Positions 32,136-40,896 of a stretch of 64,000 bases of DNA are shown here, in pieces. A model generated the notes under the pieces. The model ran no database searches and was not told the origin of the DNA. It was given only the letters and a program-made list of their open reading frames with translations. A program made the translations under genes and the position numbers. The DNA lies in the NCBI RefSeq assembly GCF_001613105.1, contig NZ_BDBS01000059.1, positions 1 through 64,000 on the forward strand, written 5' to 3'. The stretch's first letter is position 1. Each line of letters opens with the position of its first letter. The stretch is from Nocardia pseudobrasiliensis NBRC 108224. GTDB taxonomy: Bacteria > Actinomycetota > Actinomycetes > Mycobacteriales > Mycobacteriaceae.

Positions 32136-34229
32136 ATGGTGCGCGCTCAGGGATTGCGGTGGGGCCGATTCGTACACCGTCACCGCTACCTGGTGTTCAC
32201 GATTTTCGTACTGCTGGTGGCCGTCGGCGGGATCTACGGCCGCGATCTGGGTTCGCGGCTGACTCAGGGCGGTTGGTTCGACGAGCACAGCGAATCGGTG
32301 GTGGCCTCGAAACTGGCCGATCGGACCTTCGGCCGTGACCGCGACGCCGACGTCATCCTGCTCTACACCGCGCCACCGGGCAGCACCGTCGACGATCCGG
32401 CCGTGCACACCGCGGTCGCCGACGCCCTGAGGCGGCTGCGGGAGAAGTATCCCGATCGAATTCAGAAGATAGACAGCTACTTCGACGGCGCGATGTTCGG
32501 CGAATTCGCCGACGCCTCGCGCGCCCACGCCTTCGCCAGCATCGGACTGCGCGGCGCGGACACCGAATCGGTGAACAACTTCCTGACCATCGAGAACGAT
32601 CTGGGCGCGAACGGACCGGGAACCGGTCCGGGCGGCACGACCGTGCAGCTGGCCGGACTGCAGCCGGTGGTGGAGGGCATCAATATCGGAATGCAGCACG
32701 ATATTCGCCGCGCCGAACTGATCGCGCTGCCGCTCGTGGCGGTGCTGCTGTACTTCGTATTCGGCGGGGTGATCGGGGCGGCGCTGCCGGTGCTGATCGG
32801 CACGATGACCATTTTGGGCAGTCAGGGCATCATGCGCCTGCTGACCGGGCATATCGAGGTCAATGTATTCGCCAGCGCGGTGGTCACATTGGTGAGTCTG
32901 GGGCTGGCGATCGACTACGGATTGTTCGCGGTGACGCGGTTCCGGGAGGAACTGGCGGCCGGGCACAGCGTGGAGGAGGCGACCGCGCGCACGGTCGCCA
33001 CCGCCGGACGCACGGTGTTGTTCTCCGCGGCGATCATCGCGGTCAGTTTGGGCGCGCTGTTCATCTATCCCAACGGGGTGCTGCGGTCGGTGCCCTACGG
33101 CGGGATCAGTTCGGTGCTGCTCGCGGCGGTGCTGTCGGTGACCGCGCTGCCCGCGGCGCTGTCGATCGTGGGGCGGCGCATCGATCTGTGGGGCTGGCAC
33201 GGGCTGGCGAGCATTCGCACCGCCGAGCAGATCGATCGCGGATTCTTTTCCCGGCTGGCGCTTTTCGCCATGCGTCGCCCGGCTCGGGTGATCGTGCCGG
33301 TGGTGCTCGGGTTGCTGGTGTTGCTGATTCCGTTCGGGCGCATCGAATTCGGCGGGCTGAGCGAACGGTATCTGGCCGCGGACAATCCGGCGCGGGTGGC
33401 GCAGGAGGAGTTCGACAGGGTATTTCCCGCCTTCCGCACCGAACCGTTGAAACTGGTGGTGGTCGGCGCGAGTCCGGAGCAGCTGTCCGACATTCGGTTT
33501 CAGGCGAATTTCGCGCCCGGGCTGACCGGGCCGTTCGAGGCGGCCGCGCCGACCACCGACGGGATCAATGTGCTGTCGACGGGTCTGGTCGACAAGCGCG
33601 ACGCCGATGCGGCGATCTCGGCGCTGCGGGCGATTCCGGATCCGCCCGGGGTGCGGGTGATGGTGGCCGGGGTGCCCGCGCTCGAGCGCGATGCGATCCA
33701 CGGGCTGATCGACGGGCTGCCGGTGCTGCTGGGAATTCTGGTGGCCGCCGCGATCGGGTTGATGTACGCGGCGTTTCGGTCGCTGGTGCTGGCGGTGAAG
33801 GCGGTGGTGATGAGCGCGCTGTCGCTCGGGGCCACCCTCGGCGTGCTGACCTGGATCTTCGTCGAAGGGCACGGGGCGGGGCTGTTCGGATTCACGCCGC
33901 AGCCGCTGATGTTCGCGGTGCTGGTGCTGATCGTGACGGTGCTGTTCGGATTGTCCACGGACTACGAGGTTTTCCTGCAGTCCCGGATGGCCGAGGCCCG
34001 CGCGGCCGGGGCCGCCCCGGCGGAGGCGATTCGCTACGGCATCGCCCACACCGGTGGCGTGATCACCTCCGCGGCAGCCATTCTGATCGTGGTCACCGGC
34101 GCGTTCGGCTTCTCGGATCTGGTGCTGATGAAATACATCGCCTACGGGATGATCGCGGCGCTGCTGTTGGACGCCACGGTGATTCGGATGCTGCTGACAC
34201 CGGCGGTGCTGAAACTGGTGTGGCGGTAG
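32136..34229 (+). CDS. MMPL-family RND transporter
   Basis: 697 residues with the RND duplication: one N-terminal helix, an extracytoplasmic domain, five helices, a second porter domain and five helices. Proton-relay motifs are GLAIDYGLFAVTRFREEL in the first half and FGLSTDYEVFLQSRMAEA in the second. MMPL proteins export lipids or siderophores; shorter than mycolate flippase MmpL3 and without its long tail. Co-transcribed with a small lipoprotein, which may be an accessory factor. Confidence 0.88.
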   Translation: MVRAQGLRWGRFVHRHRYLVFTIFVLLVAVGGIYGRDLGSRLTQGGWFDEHSESVVASKLADRTFGRDRDADVILLYTAPPGSTVDDPAVHTAVADALRRLREKYPDRIQKIDSYFDGAMFGEFADASRAHAFASIGLRGADTESVNNFLTIENDLGANGPGTGPGGTTVQLAGLQPVVEGINIGMQHDIRRAELIALPLVAVLLYFVFGGVIGAALPVLIGTMTILGSQGIMRLLTGHIEVNVFASAVVTLVSLGLAIDYGLFAVTRFREELAAGHSVEEATARTVATAGRTVLFSAAIIAVSLGALFIYPNGVLRSVPYGGISSVLLAAVLSVTALPAALSIVGRRIDLWGWHGLASIRTAEQIDRGFFSRLALFAMRRPARVIVPVVLGLLVLLIPFGRIEFGGLSERYLAADNPARVAQEEFDRVFPAFRTEPLKLVVVGASPEQLSDIRFQANFAPGLTGPFEAAAPTTDGINVLSTGLVDKRDADAAISALRAIPDPPGVRVMVAGVPALERDAIHGLIDGLPVLLGILVAAAIGLMYAAFRSLVLAVKAVVMSALSLGATLGVLTWIFVEGHGAGLFGFTPQPLMFAVLVLIVTVLFGLSTDYEVFLQSRMAEARAAGAAPAEAIRYGIAHTGGVITSAAAILIVVTGAFGFSDLVLMKYIAYGMIAALLLDATVIRMLLTPAVLKLVWR

Positions 34230-34237
34230 GCGACCGG

Positions 34238-34858
34238 CTAGTTCTGCGGACCGGCGAGGGCGGCGAAGGCGCCCAGGGCCAGATAGATGAAACCGGTGGC
34301 GTAGCGCTGGCGGCGCTGGAAGACCGGCCGGGAGCGCAGCCAGCCGCCGATCGAACCGGCCGCGAGGACGTAGACCGCGTCGGCGGCGACGCCCAGTACG
34401 GCGGTCACCACGCCCATGATCGCGATCTGCAGGCCAACATTGCCCGCGTTGTGGTCGATGAACTGGGGGAGGAAGGCCAGGAAGAACAGGATCACCTTGG
34501 GGTTGAACAGGTTGATCAGCAGTCCGTCGAGGTAGATCCGGTGCAGCGGACGGGCGGTGAGCCGCGGTTGGTCGATGGGGTCGCCGCCGCGCAGGGTGCG
34601 GAAGGCCAGATACAGCAGATACGCCGCGCCCGCGTAGCGCAGGATCGCGAACGCGGTCGCCGAGGCGGCGATCAGCGCCGACAGACCCGCGGCCGCGGCG
34701 GCGACATGGACCAGGGTCGCGGTCTCCACGCCGAGCATGGACGCGATACCCGCGCGGCGGCCCTCGGCGATGCTGCGGGTGGTGATGTAGAGATGATTGG
34801 GTCCCGGGATGGCGATCAGGGTCGCGGCGGCCAGGAGGAACAGCAGCGGATGGGTCAC
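34238..34858 (-). CDS. LysE/RhtB-family amino-acid exporter
   Basis: 206 residues, six hydrophobic segments. Typical start of the family (LLFLLAAATLIAIPGPNHLY with the GPN motif) and LFNPKVILFFLAFLPQF in the middle. Exports basic or other amino acids by proton exchange; substrate unknown. GTG start at 34858. Convergent with the MMPL gene. Confidence 0.85.
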   Translation of the reverse strand: MTHPLLFLLAAATLIAIPGPNHLYITTRSIAEGRRAGIASMLGVETATLVHVAAAAAGLSALIAASATAFAILRYAGAAYLLYLAFRTLRGGDPIDQPRLTARPLHRIYLDGLLINLFNPKVILFFLAFLPQFIDHNAGNVGLQIAIMGVVTAVLGVAADAVYVLAAGSIGGWLRSRPVFQRRQRYATGFIYLALGAFAALAGPQN

Positions 34859-34950
34859 GCTGACAAGCTAATCCGCAGCGTCGGACCTGCGCCAGTCCAT
34901 TCGGCGACCGATTCCCACGCCTGCTGGCCTGTATATTCCCGACTCAGCGA

Positions 34951-34978
34951 TTGCATCGATGCCAAGCCCCGTTAACCT
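34951..34978 (+). promoter_or_regulatory. Housekeeping-type promoter of a leaderless small gene
   Basis: TTGCAT (34951-34956), 16 nt, TAACCT (34973-34978). The GTG of the next small frame lies 7 nt after the -10, where transcription should begin, so the mRNA would be leaderless. Confidence 0.5.
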
Positions 34979-34985
34979 AGGGTCC

Positions 34986-35147
34986 GTGACACACCCGGAA
35001 GAATCGCAGCAAACCAGCCATGGCCGCCACGCCGCCCCCGAGGGCGCCGGCTTACATCCCCTCATCGACCTCAACCGCGACCCCACACCCGGTAAGCCCG
35101 ACCACGCTCGCCCCGACGAGGACGACGACCAGACCACCGCGGAATAG
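34986..35147 (+). CDS. Small hydrophilic hypothetical protein
   Basis: 53 residues from GTG 34986 (VTHPEESQQTSHGRHAAPEG ... ending RPDEDDDQTTAE). Very hydrophilic, probably disordered, acidic at the end. No ribosome site, but a good promoter places the GTG at +1. No family recognised. It lies between the LysE gene and hmuV and is the only candidate gene in the 338-bp gap between them. Confidence 0.45.
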   Translation: MTHPEESQQTSHGRHAAPEGAGLHPLIDLNRDPTPGKPDHARPDEDDDQTTAE

Positions 35148-35196
35148 TCCACGTGGAAAGCGGCGCGATCGTCGGGTCCGGCGATGCGCCGCTCAC

Positions 35197-36045
35197 TTAC
35201 CGCCGTACCGGAAGCACCAGTTGTGCCCCTGTGACCGGATGATCGAGCACCTCGACCGGGTGGGCGTAGACGTCGGTGAGCAGTTCGGTGGTGAGGACCT
35301 CGCGGGGTGGACCCGCGGCGATCAGTCGGCCGGATCGCAGGATCGCGACGCGGTCGGCGTAGGCGGCGGCCACGCCGAGGTCGTGCAGGACCACCACGAC
35401 GGCCGCGCCGTCGGCGGCTCGGGCGCGGGCCAGGCGCAGGACCTGTTCCTGGTGGCCGAGATCCAGCGCGGCGGTGGGCTCGTCGAGCAGCAGTGTGTGG
35501 GTGTCCTGGGCCAGCACGCGGGCCAGGGCCACCCGGGCGCGTTCACCACCCGAGAGGGCCGGAAAGGGCCGCGCGGCAAGGTGTTCCACATCGGTGGCGG
35601 CCATGGCGGCGGAGATCGCGGGCTCGTCGTGGTCTTGGCGCGGGGTGCGGGCCCAGGGGGAGCGGCCCATGGTGACGACCTCCCGTGCGGTGAAGGGGAA
35701 GCCGACGAGGTGGTTCTGGGGGAGGACGGCTCGTCTGCGGGCCATGTCGACCGGGGTCCGGTCGGTGATCGGGCGGCCGTCGAGTTCGACTGTGCCGGTG
35801 ACGGTTTCGAGCTCGCCCGTGAGTGCGGCCAGTAGCGTCGACTTACCGGCTCCATTGGGACCGACCAGCGCGAGAATCTCTCCGGCGACCACGTCGAGAT
35901 CCACCTCGTCGAGGACGCGGCGTCCCGCGCCGCGCTCGACCGAGACGCCGCGCGCCCGCAGGGTGACCGTGCCGCGTTCGGGTGTGTCGGGAATGTCGTA
36001 GGCGCGCCGCAGGATTCGATCCAGGCCGCGGGTGATGGCGCTCAT
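35197..36045 (-). CDS. hmuV: Heme ABC importer ATPase
   Basis: 282 residues. Walker A GPNGAGKSTLL, Q-loop VLPQNHLVGFPFTAREVV (the FPF/VxxGR pattern of iron-complex importers), signature LSGGERARVALARVLAQ, Walker B LLLDEPTAALD, and H-loop VLHDLGVAAAYADRV. Powers uptake of heme with HmuU and HmuT. Overlaps the permease gene by 4 bp; last gene of the operon. Iron-siderophore import is the alternative specificity. Confidence 0.88.
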   Translation of the reverse strand: MSAITRGLDRILRRAYDIPDTPERGTVTLRARGVSVERGAGRRVLDEVDLDVVAGEILALVGPNGAGKSTLLAALTGELETVTGTVELDGRPITDRTPVDMARRRAVLPQNHLVGFPFTAREVVTMGRSPWARTPRQDHDEPAISAAMAATDVEHLAARPFPALSGGERARVALARVLAQDTHTLLLDEPTAALDLGHQEQVLRLARARAADGAAVVVVLHDLGVAAAYADRVAILRSGRLIAAGPPREVLTTELLTDVYAHPVEVLDHPVTGAQLVLPVRR

Positions 36046-37175
36046 GCCCAGCCTCCCGAACGGGCCCGCGTGCGGCGCAGCAGCCAGAAGAAGAACGGTC
36101 CGCCGACCAGCGAGGTGAGCATGCCCAGTGGCAGGTCGGCATTGGCGACCAGGCTGCGCGCGCCGATATCGGCGGCCAGCAGCACGATCGCGCCGAGGAT
36201 CGCCGACAGCGGGATGAGGACGCGATGGGCGGGTCCGACCAGCATGCGCACCACGTGCGGCACGATCAGCCCGACGAACAGGATGATGCCGGTGAAGGCG
36301 ACACCGGCGGTAGCGAGTACGGCCACGATCACGATCACGTTGCGCCGCAACCGTTCCACGTCCACGCCCAGATGCCGCGCGGCCGATTCGCCCAGGGCCA
36401 GCAGATCCAGCCGGGGCGCGAGCGCGATCGCGGCGGCGATGCCGATCACGGTCAGCGGGGCGACCACGGTCACCGACTGCCAGGTGGCGCCGTTGAGACT
36501 GCCCAGCTGCCAGAACACGATCTGATCGCGCGCGGCGGGGCTGGCGGTGAACAACAGGAACGACATCAGCCCGCCCGCAAAGGCATTCACGGCGACGCCG
36601 GTCAGCACGAGGGTGACGGTTTCGGTGCGGCCGTTGGCGCGCGACAGCAGATACACCATCAGCGTGGTGAGCAGTCCGGCCGCGAACGCGCCCGCCGCGA
36701 CCGACCAGGCCGCGGCGAAGGCCCCGCCGACCACGATCACGATGCCCGCGCCCACGGCCGCCCCGGCCGATACGCCGATGACGCCGGGTTCGGCGAGCGG
36801 ATTGGCGAAGACGCCCTGCAGCAGCGCGCCCGCGGTGGCGAGCGCGGCCCCGACCAGCAGGGCCAGCACCACGCGGGGGAAGCGGACCTGCCACAGGGTC
36901 ACCTCTCCGGCGGGATGATGCGGCAGCGGTCCCCAATCCAGACCGATCTTGTGGGCGATGCTGCCCGCGACCTCGAGCGGCGTGGTCGGGACCTGGCCGA
37001 CCGCGGCCGAGATCATCGCCAGCAGGATCAGCAGGACGAGTCCGGCGGTGGTCACGATCGCCACCTTGGACCAGCGTCTGCCGGGCAGGGTCGCGGTCAC
37101 CTGTGCGGTGTCGGCGGGCGAATCCCGTTGGGTATCGGCGAGTTCGGAATCCTCGGTGGGGCGGGTATCGCTCAT
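36042..37175 (-). CDS. hmuU: FecCD-type heme importer permease
   Basis: 377 residues, about ten helices. FecCD signatures: RFPRVVLALLVGAALATAGALLQGVFANPLAEPGVIGVSAGAA (location near residue 100, shown in part as motif), GVAFTGIILFVGLIVPHVVRML, and the C-terminal LPLGMLTSLVGGPFFFWLL. An N-terminal cytoplasmic tail of about 35 residues precedes the first helix. Overlaps by 4 bp with genes on both sides. Confidence 0.88.
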   Translation of the reverse strand: MSDTRPTEDSELADTQRDSPADTAQVTATLPGRRWSKVAIVTTAGLVLLILLAMISAAVGQVPTTPLEVAGSIAHKIGLDWGPLPHHPAGEVTLWQVRFPRVVLALLVGAALATAGALLQGVFANPLAEPGVIGVSAGAAVGAGIVIVVGGAFAAAWSVAAGAFAAGLLTTLMVYLLSRANGRTETVTLVLTGVAVNAFAGGLMSFLLFTASPAARDQIVFWQLGSLNGATWQSVTVVAPLTVIGIAAAIALAPRLDLLALGESAARHLGVDVERLRRNVIVIVAVLATAGVAFTGIILFVGLIVPHVVRMLVGPAHRVLIPLSAILGAIVLLAADIGARSLVANADLPLGMLTSLVGGPFFFWLLRRTRARSGGWA

Positions 37176-38224
37176 GCCCGGTTGCCGTAGAGGGCCTTGG
37201 CGAGGGAGGCCAGGACGCGGCCGGTATTGGGGCCGAAGCTGAGAACGACGTTGTCGTTCATATCGATCACGTGTTTGTCGCGTCCGGCCGGGGTCTGGGC
37301 GATGCCGGGGATCTTGGCCAGTCCGTCGACGCCGCCGATGGACTGCAGGCCGTCGGTCATCACCAGGAAGGTGTCGGGGGCCGCGCCGATCATGGCCTCG
37401 CTGGTGATGGGGACGAACGGTTCGGTCAGGCCCACCGAGGTGCCCGCGTCGACGCCGCCGAGGGCGGTGATGAGCGCGTCGGCGCCGGAGCCCGGGCCGC
37501 CCATCATGGTGATGGCCGTGGAGCGCAGGTACAGGAATGCGATCTTGGGCTTCGGATCGCGGTGCGGCACAGCGGCGGTGGCGTCGGCGATCTCCGTTCG
37601 GGTACGCGCCGCGAGCTTTTCGCCCTGGGCGGGTACGCCGAGCGCGGCGGCGACGGCCTGGATCTGCGGGACGACGCCGTCCAGGGTGCGTTTGGGATCG
37701 AACAGTACGACGGTGATGCCCAGTGCGCGCAACTGATCGCGCAGCGTGGGCGTGGCGGTGACGGGGTCGGTGAGGAATACCGAGGGGCGTTGCGCCGCAA
37801 CCGCTTCCACGCTGACGCTGCCATTGCCGCCCGCGACGTTGGTGACGTGCTGCATGGCCGGGAACGCCGCAGAGGCGCGGCCGACCAGCTTGTCGCCGAG
37901 TCCGAGCGCCCATACGGTCTGGGCGAGGGTGCCGTTGCGGTCGACGGCGATGATGCGGCTGGCATCGGTCACGGTGACCTGGCCGCTGTCGAAGGAGGAC
38001 ACGGTGACCGGCAGTTCCGGCGTCGGCGCGGGCCCGATCGGCACCGGATTCGGATCGGCCAGCGTCGCGGTCGCGGGTCCCTGACCCGACGCGCCGCCGG
38101 CTCCCGAATCGCCGCAAGCGCTCACCCCGCCGACCAATGCCACCGCGAGAATCCCGACCACCACCCGGGCCGCCGATCGACTGCGGCGGGTGCGGGCGGA
38201 TCGGATTCGGTCGAGACAGCTCAT
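37172..38224 (-). CDS. hmuT: Heme-binding substrate lipoprotein
   Basis: 350 residues. Signal peptide with a long basic n-region (RIRSARTRRSRSAAR), core VVVGILAVALVGGVSAC and lipobox VSAC, so a membrane-tethered periplasmic-type binding protein. Class III fold: RIIAVDRNGTLAQTVWALGLGDKLVGR, RPSVFLTDP, IAFLYLRSTAITMMGGPGSGADALI, an arrangement typical of HmuT. Captures heme and docks to HmuUV. ATG 38224 directly abuts an iron box, so translation probably starts on a leaderless mRNA. Confidence 0.85.
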   Translation of the reverse strand: MSCLDRIRSARTRRSRSAARVVVGILAVALVGGVSACGDSGAGGASGQGPATATLADPNPVPIGPAPTPELPVTVSSFDSGQVTVTDASRIIAVDRNGTLAQTVWALGLGDKLVGRASAAFPAMQHVTNVAGGNGSVSVEAVAAQRPSVFLTDPVTATPTLRDQLRALGITVVLFDPKRTLDGVVPQIQAVAAALGVPAQGEKLAARTRTEIADATAAVPHRDPKPKIAFLYLRSTAITMMGGPGSGADALITALGGVDAGTSVGLTEPFVPITSEAMIGAAPDTFLVMTDGLQSIGGVDGLAKIPGIAQTPAGRDKHVIDMNDNVVLSFGPNTGRVLASLAKALYGNRA

Positions 38225-38225
38225 A

Positions 38226-38237
38226 TAGGCAAGCCTA
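38226..38237. promoter_or_regulatory. DtxR/IdeR-type iron box before hmuT
   Basis: TAGGCAAGCCTA, a near-perfect palindrome matching the inner part of the DtxR/IdeR consensus (TTAGGnnnnnCCTAA type), extended on the minus strand to TTAGGCTTGCCTA. It begins 1 nt upstream of the hmuT ATG, so bound repressor would cover the transcription start. Predicts iron repression of hmuTUV. Confidence 0.65.
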
Positions 38238-38370
38238 AGAGGTGGCGTGCCGGACGGTGCGCACCACCCAGGTTGTGCCGGACACATCGAGCTCTGTCCG
38301 ACACGCCCGATGATCGACGTGGTTGAGGTCTCGGAGGTAGGGTTTTGCTTGTCACGCAAGTGATGCTGGG

Positions 38371-38400
38371 GTGGGACGCCGTTGTGGCGACGCCCCACCA
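38371..38400 (-). terminator. Possible hairpin after the 39-residue gene
   Basis: GTGGG-A-CGCC / GGCG-ACGC-CCCAC around a GTTGT loop, just downstream (minus strand) of the small gene ending at 38407. There is no T-run, and an internal loop weakens it. Confidence 0.3.
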
Positions 38401-38406
38401 GATGGG

Positions 38407-38526
38407 TTACTCAGCCCGCTTCAACCAGCGGACCAAGATGAGCGCTCCGGCGACTACGGCACAGCCTGCAAGCGTAATGCCGTAATCGATCGGAGCCTCG
38501 CTCTTTTTCCGACGATGATTCGCCAT
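38407..38526 (-). CDS. 39-residue single-helix membrane protein
   Basis: ATG 38526 with an excellent ribosome site (AAGGAGGTGG, 5 nt away). It encodes MANHRRKKSEAPIDYGITLA then GCAVVAGALILVRWLKRAE, stop TAA at 38407. A basic N-terminus, one membrane helix (about residues 16-33) and a basic end give a bitopic small protein. No family recognised. It lies upstream of nothing on its strand until hmuT, with two perfect palindromes in front of it. Confidence 0.65.
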   Translation of the reverse strand: MANHRRKKSEAPIDYGITLAGCAVVAGALILVRWLKRAE

Positions 38527-38975
38527 CCCCACCACCTCCTTCCTGGGCGCGGTGTGTGGACCAAGTCCACCGCCCCTCGGCCGGAGGTACGGCCCCTTAT
38601 GCGGTGACCCCGACGCAAACCCCTTGCGTCACAGCGTGTTCCACTCACCTCGGCGTGTCACCACGCGCTCGTGACAGTCCTGCGGGTGACCGCCGAAATC
38701 CGGCCGCAGCCTGCGGACCGCCGCCCGGCAGAAGCGGTCCGGAGTCGCAGCCTGTCTCGGGCCGAAGGCTTTGCTGTATCGACGGGTCGCCGCCGGTGTG
38801 AATCTCCGCGGCCTATGCCTCCGAGCGTGGCCCGCGACCGGCGTCGACTTTCGCCGAGGCTTCGCGCCGGGGCTTCTGGTATCGGCCGCCGTGCGGACCG
38901 CCGGCCAGGCTGACGTCGTCGTCCCCGGCCTCGATGGAAATCCAGGTCCGCGATGTCAGGTCGACGGGGTGAGGC
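38527..38975. other. 449-bp region without a recognisable gene; two perfect palindromes
   Basis: No frame with a ribosome site or family resemblance was seen on either strand. It contains GTGGAC-CAA-GTCCAC (38556-38570) 30 bp upstream of the 39-residue gene and GACGCAA-ACCCC-TTGCGTC (38612-38630). These could be operators for that gene. The right half (38640-38975) shows nothing more. Confidence 0.5.
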
Positions 38976-39938
38976 TCAGTTTCGGCTGACGTCGTCCAAC
39001 GCGGCCGCGATCGCCCGCGGCAGTTCCAAGGTCTCCGCGGCGAGGATTCCGGTGAGCTGACCGATATCGCGCGCGCCGACCACCAGGCTCGCGACCGTCG
39101 GGCGGTCGCGGATCCAGGCCAGGGCTACCGCCAGGGGCGAGGTGCCCAGGCCGTCGGCCGCGGTGACGAGGGCGTCGACCACGCGGGTGGCGTGTTCGTC
39201 GAGGCGGTCTCGGATTTCGGCGGCCGTGGCCTCGTCCGCGCCGCGGGAGTCGGCGGGAACTCCGTCTCGGTATTTGCCGGTGAGGATGCCGCCCGCGAGG
39301 GCGGTCGTGGCGATGAGGCCGACGCCGTGGTGGGCCGCGGCGGGGACGATATCGCGTTCGGGGGAACGGCCGAGCAGGGAGTAGGGCACCGAGGCGGCGG
39401 TGATGGGTGCCGCGGAGGCCAGCGTGGCCAGCTGCCAGGCGTTCAGGCCGCGCGCGCCCGCGTAGCGAACTCGTCCGGAGCGGACGGCGTATTCGAGGGT
39501 CGTGGCGATCTCCTCGAGGGGAGTGTGTGGATCCCAGGCCGCGACACTCCAGAGATCGAGGTAGTCGGTGCCCAATTCCGCGAGGGTGTGATCGAGTTGG
39601 CGCATCAGTGTGCGCCGAGACGCATCGACTGCCCAGTGGACCTCGTTGGCGGGCGTTCCGGCGGGATCTATGACGCCCGGCACGGGAACCAGGCCCGCGC
39701 AGCCCGACAGCACCAGATCGCCGCGCGGGACCAACTCATCGATCAGACCGCCGAGAATGCGCTGCGAGCCCCCGCCGTGATAGGCGGGCGAGGTGTCCAC
39801 GAGCGTGCCCCCGGCCTCGACGAATGCCACCAGTTGCACCGACGCCTCGTCCGGATCGGTCTCCTTACCCCAGGTGTGGGTGGCCAGGCCGATCCGCGAC
39901 ACCCGTAATCCGCTGCGCCCGACAGCTCGCTGTTCCAT
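38976..39938 (-). CDS. Aldo/keto reductase-fold protein lacking half of the catalytic tetrad
   Basis: 320 residues, (beta/alpha)8 AKR fold: RVSRIGLATHTWG, TLVDTSPAYHGGGSQRILG, GTDYLDLWSVAAWDPHTPLEEIATTLEYAVRSGRVRYAGARG region, and TSPLAVALAWIRDRPTVASLVVGA near the NADPH site. D48 and Y53 of the tetrad are present, but the Lys position is C80 (LVLSGCAG) and the His position is A133 (LWSVAAWD). Classical carbonyl reduction is therefore doubtful. ATG 39938; GTG one codon earlier is possible. No operon partner. Confidence 0.8.
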   Translation of the reverse strand: MEQRAVGRSGLRVSRIGLATHTWGKETDPDEASVQLVAFVEAGGTLVDTSPAYHGGGSQRILGGLIDELVPRGDLVLSGCAGLVPVPGVIDPAGTPANEVHWAVDASRRTLMRQLDHTLAELGTDYLDLWSVAAWDPHTPLEEIATTLEYAVRSGRVRYAGARGLNAWQLATLASAAPITAASVPYSLLGRSPERDIVPAAAHHGVGLIATTALAGGILTGKYRDGVPADSRGADEATAAEIRDRLDEHATRVVDALVTAADGLGTSPLAVALAWIRDRPTVASLVVGARDIGQLTGILAAETLELPRAIAAALDDVSRN

Positions 39939-40131
39939 CACCGTGCCCACACTTCCGTCACGGGGTAAGAGCCTAGGGCCACAACCGGTTCGGATCCGGC
40001 TACGCCCCCGCGAACCGCCGTGTGGCGATCGCGATGGCGGCCCGCGCCTTCCGCTGCGTTCGCTGCGAGATTGCACGCACCGCAAGGATGTTCCGCCGCA
40101 ACCTCTCCCATGATCGCCTAGGCTTGGTGCC

Positions 40132-40872
40132 ATGACGGTGATCCTGCTGCGCCACGGGGTGTCGGCTTCCAACACCGCGCGCACGCTGGCCGGGCGCAGT
40201 GCGGGGGTGGATCTGACCGACCGCGGGCGCGAACAGGCCCAGGCGGTGGCGGCCCGGCTGGGCGCGCTGCCGATCGAGCACATCGCGCATTCGCCGCTGG
40301 AACGATGCGTGCGCACGGTCGCGCCGCTCGCGGAGAAGTTGGGCCTGGATCCGGAACCCGACGACGCGCTGCTCGAGGTCGATTACGGCGAGTGGACCGG
40401 TCGCGCGCTCGACGAATTGGTCAAGGAGCCGCTGTGGAAGGTCGTGCAGCGACACGCCTCGGGCGCGGTGTTCCCGGCCGGTGAGGGCCTGGCCCAGGTC
40501 CAGCAGCGCGCCGTGGCCGCGATCCGCGCCCGCGATCGCGCCCTGGCCGAGCAACGCGGCCGCGACGTGCTGTGGGTGGCCTGTTCGCACGGCGATGTGA
40601 TCAAGTCGGTGCTGGCCGACGCGTTCGGCATCCACCTGGACGGCTTCCAGCGCATCGTGGTCGAACCGGCCTCGATCAGCGTGGTCCGATACACCCCGAC
40701 CGCCCCGTATGTCTGGCGGTTAAACGACACGGGTGCGGATCTGTCCGCGCTTGCGGCAACTGCCGAGCAACGATCGGAACAACGGGCGGGGCCGGTACCC
40801 GGCGGGGAGGTGGGCGCCGCCGCGAGTACGGATAATGGGAATGCGGACCGCCCCGATTCGCGTAGTGAGTAG
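40132..40872 (+). CDS. Histidine phosphatase family protein (Rv2135c-like)
   Basis: 246 residues. Phosphoglycerate-mutase-like fold with the catalytic RHG motif at the start (ILLRHGVSASNTARTL), second Arg/Glu segment (SPLERCVRTVAPLAEKL, LLEVDYGEWTGRAL) and second His in VACSHGDVIKSVLADAFGIHLDG. A probable small-molecule phosphatase; substrate unknown. The C-terminal 45 residues are disordered. -10-like TAGGCT ends 7 nt before the ATG, suggesting leaderless translation. First of a conserved actinobacterial string ending in mshC. Confidence 0.85.
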   Translation: MTVILLRHGVSASNTARTLAGRSAGVDLTDRGREQAQAVAARLGALPIEHIAHSPLERCVRTVAPLAEKLGLDPEPDDALLEVDYGEWTGRALDELVKEPLWKVVQRHASGAVFPAGEGLAQVQQRAVAAIRARDRALAEQRGRDVLWVACSHGDVIKSVLADAFGIHLDGFQRIVVEPASISVVRYTPTAPYVWRLNDTGADLSALAATAEQRSEQRAGPVPGGEVGAAASTDNGNADRPDSRSE

Positions 40873-40896
40873 TGCAGCCGGTATCAGGAGGTGCAG

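Noticed and set aside
31737..34049. 770-codon minus-strand frame opposite the MMPL gene
   Set aside because: Same type of antisense shadow; MMPL motifs lie on the plus strand.
38640..38975. tRNA or small RNA in the gap before the aldo/keto reductase
   Set aside because: No cloverleaf, anticodon stem or promoter-terminator pair could be drawn.
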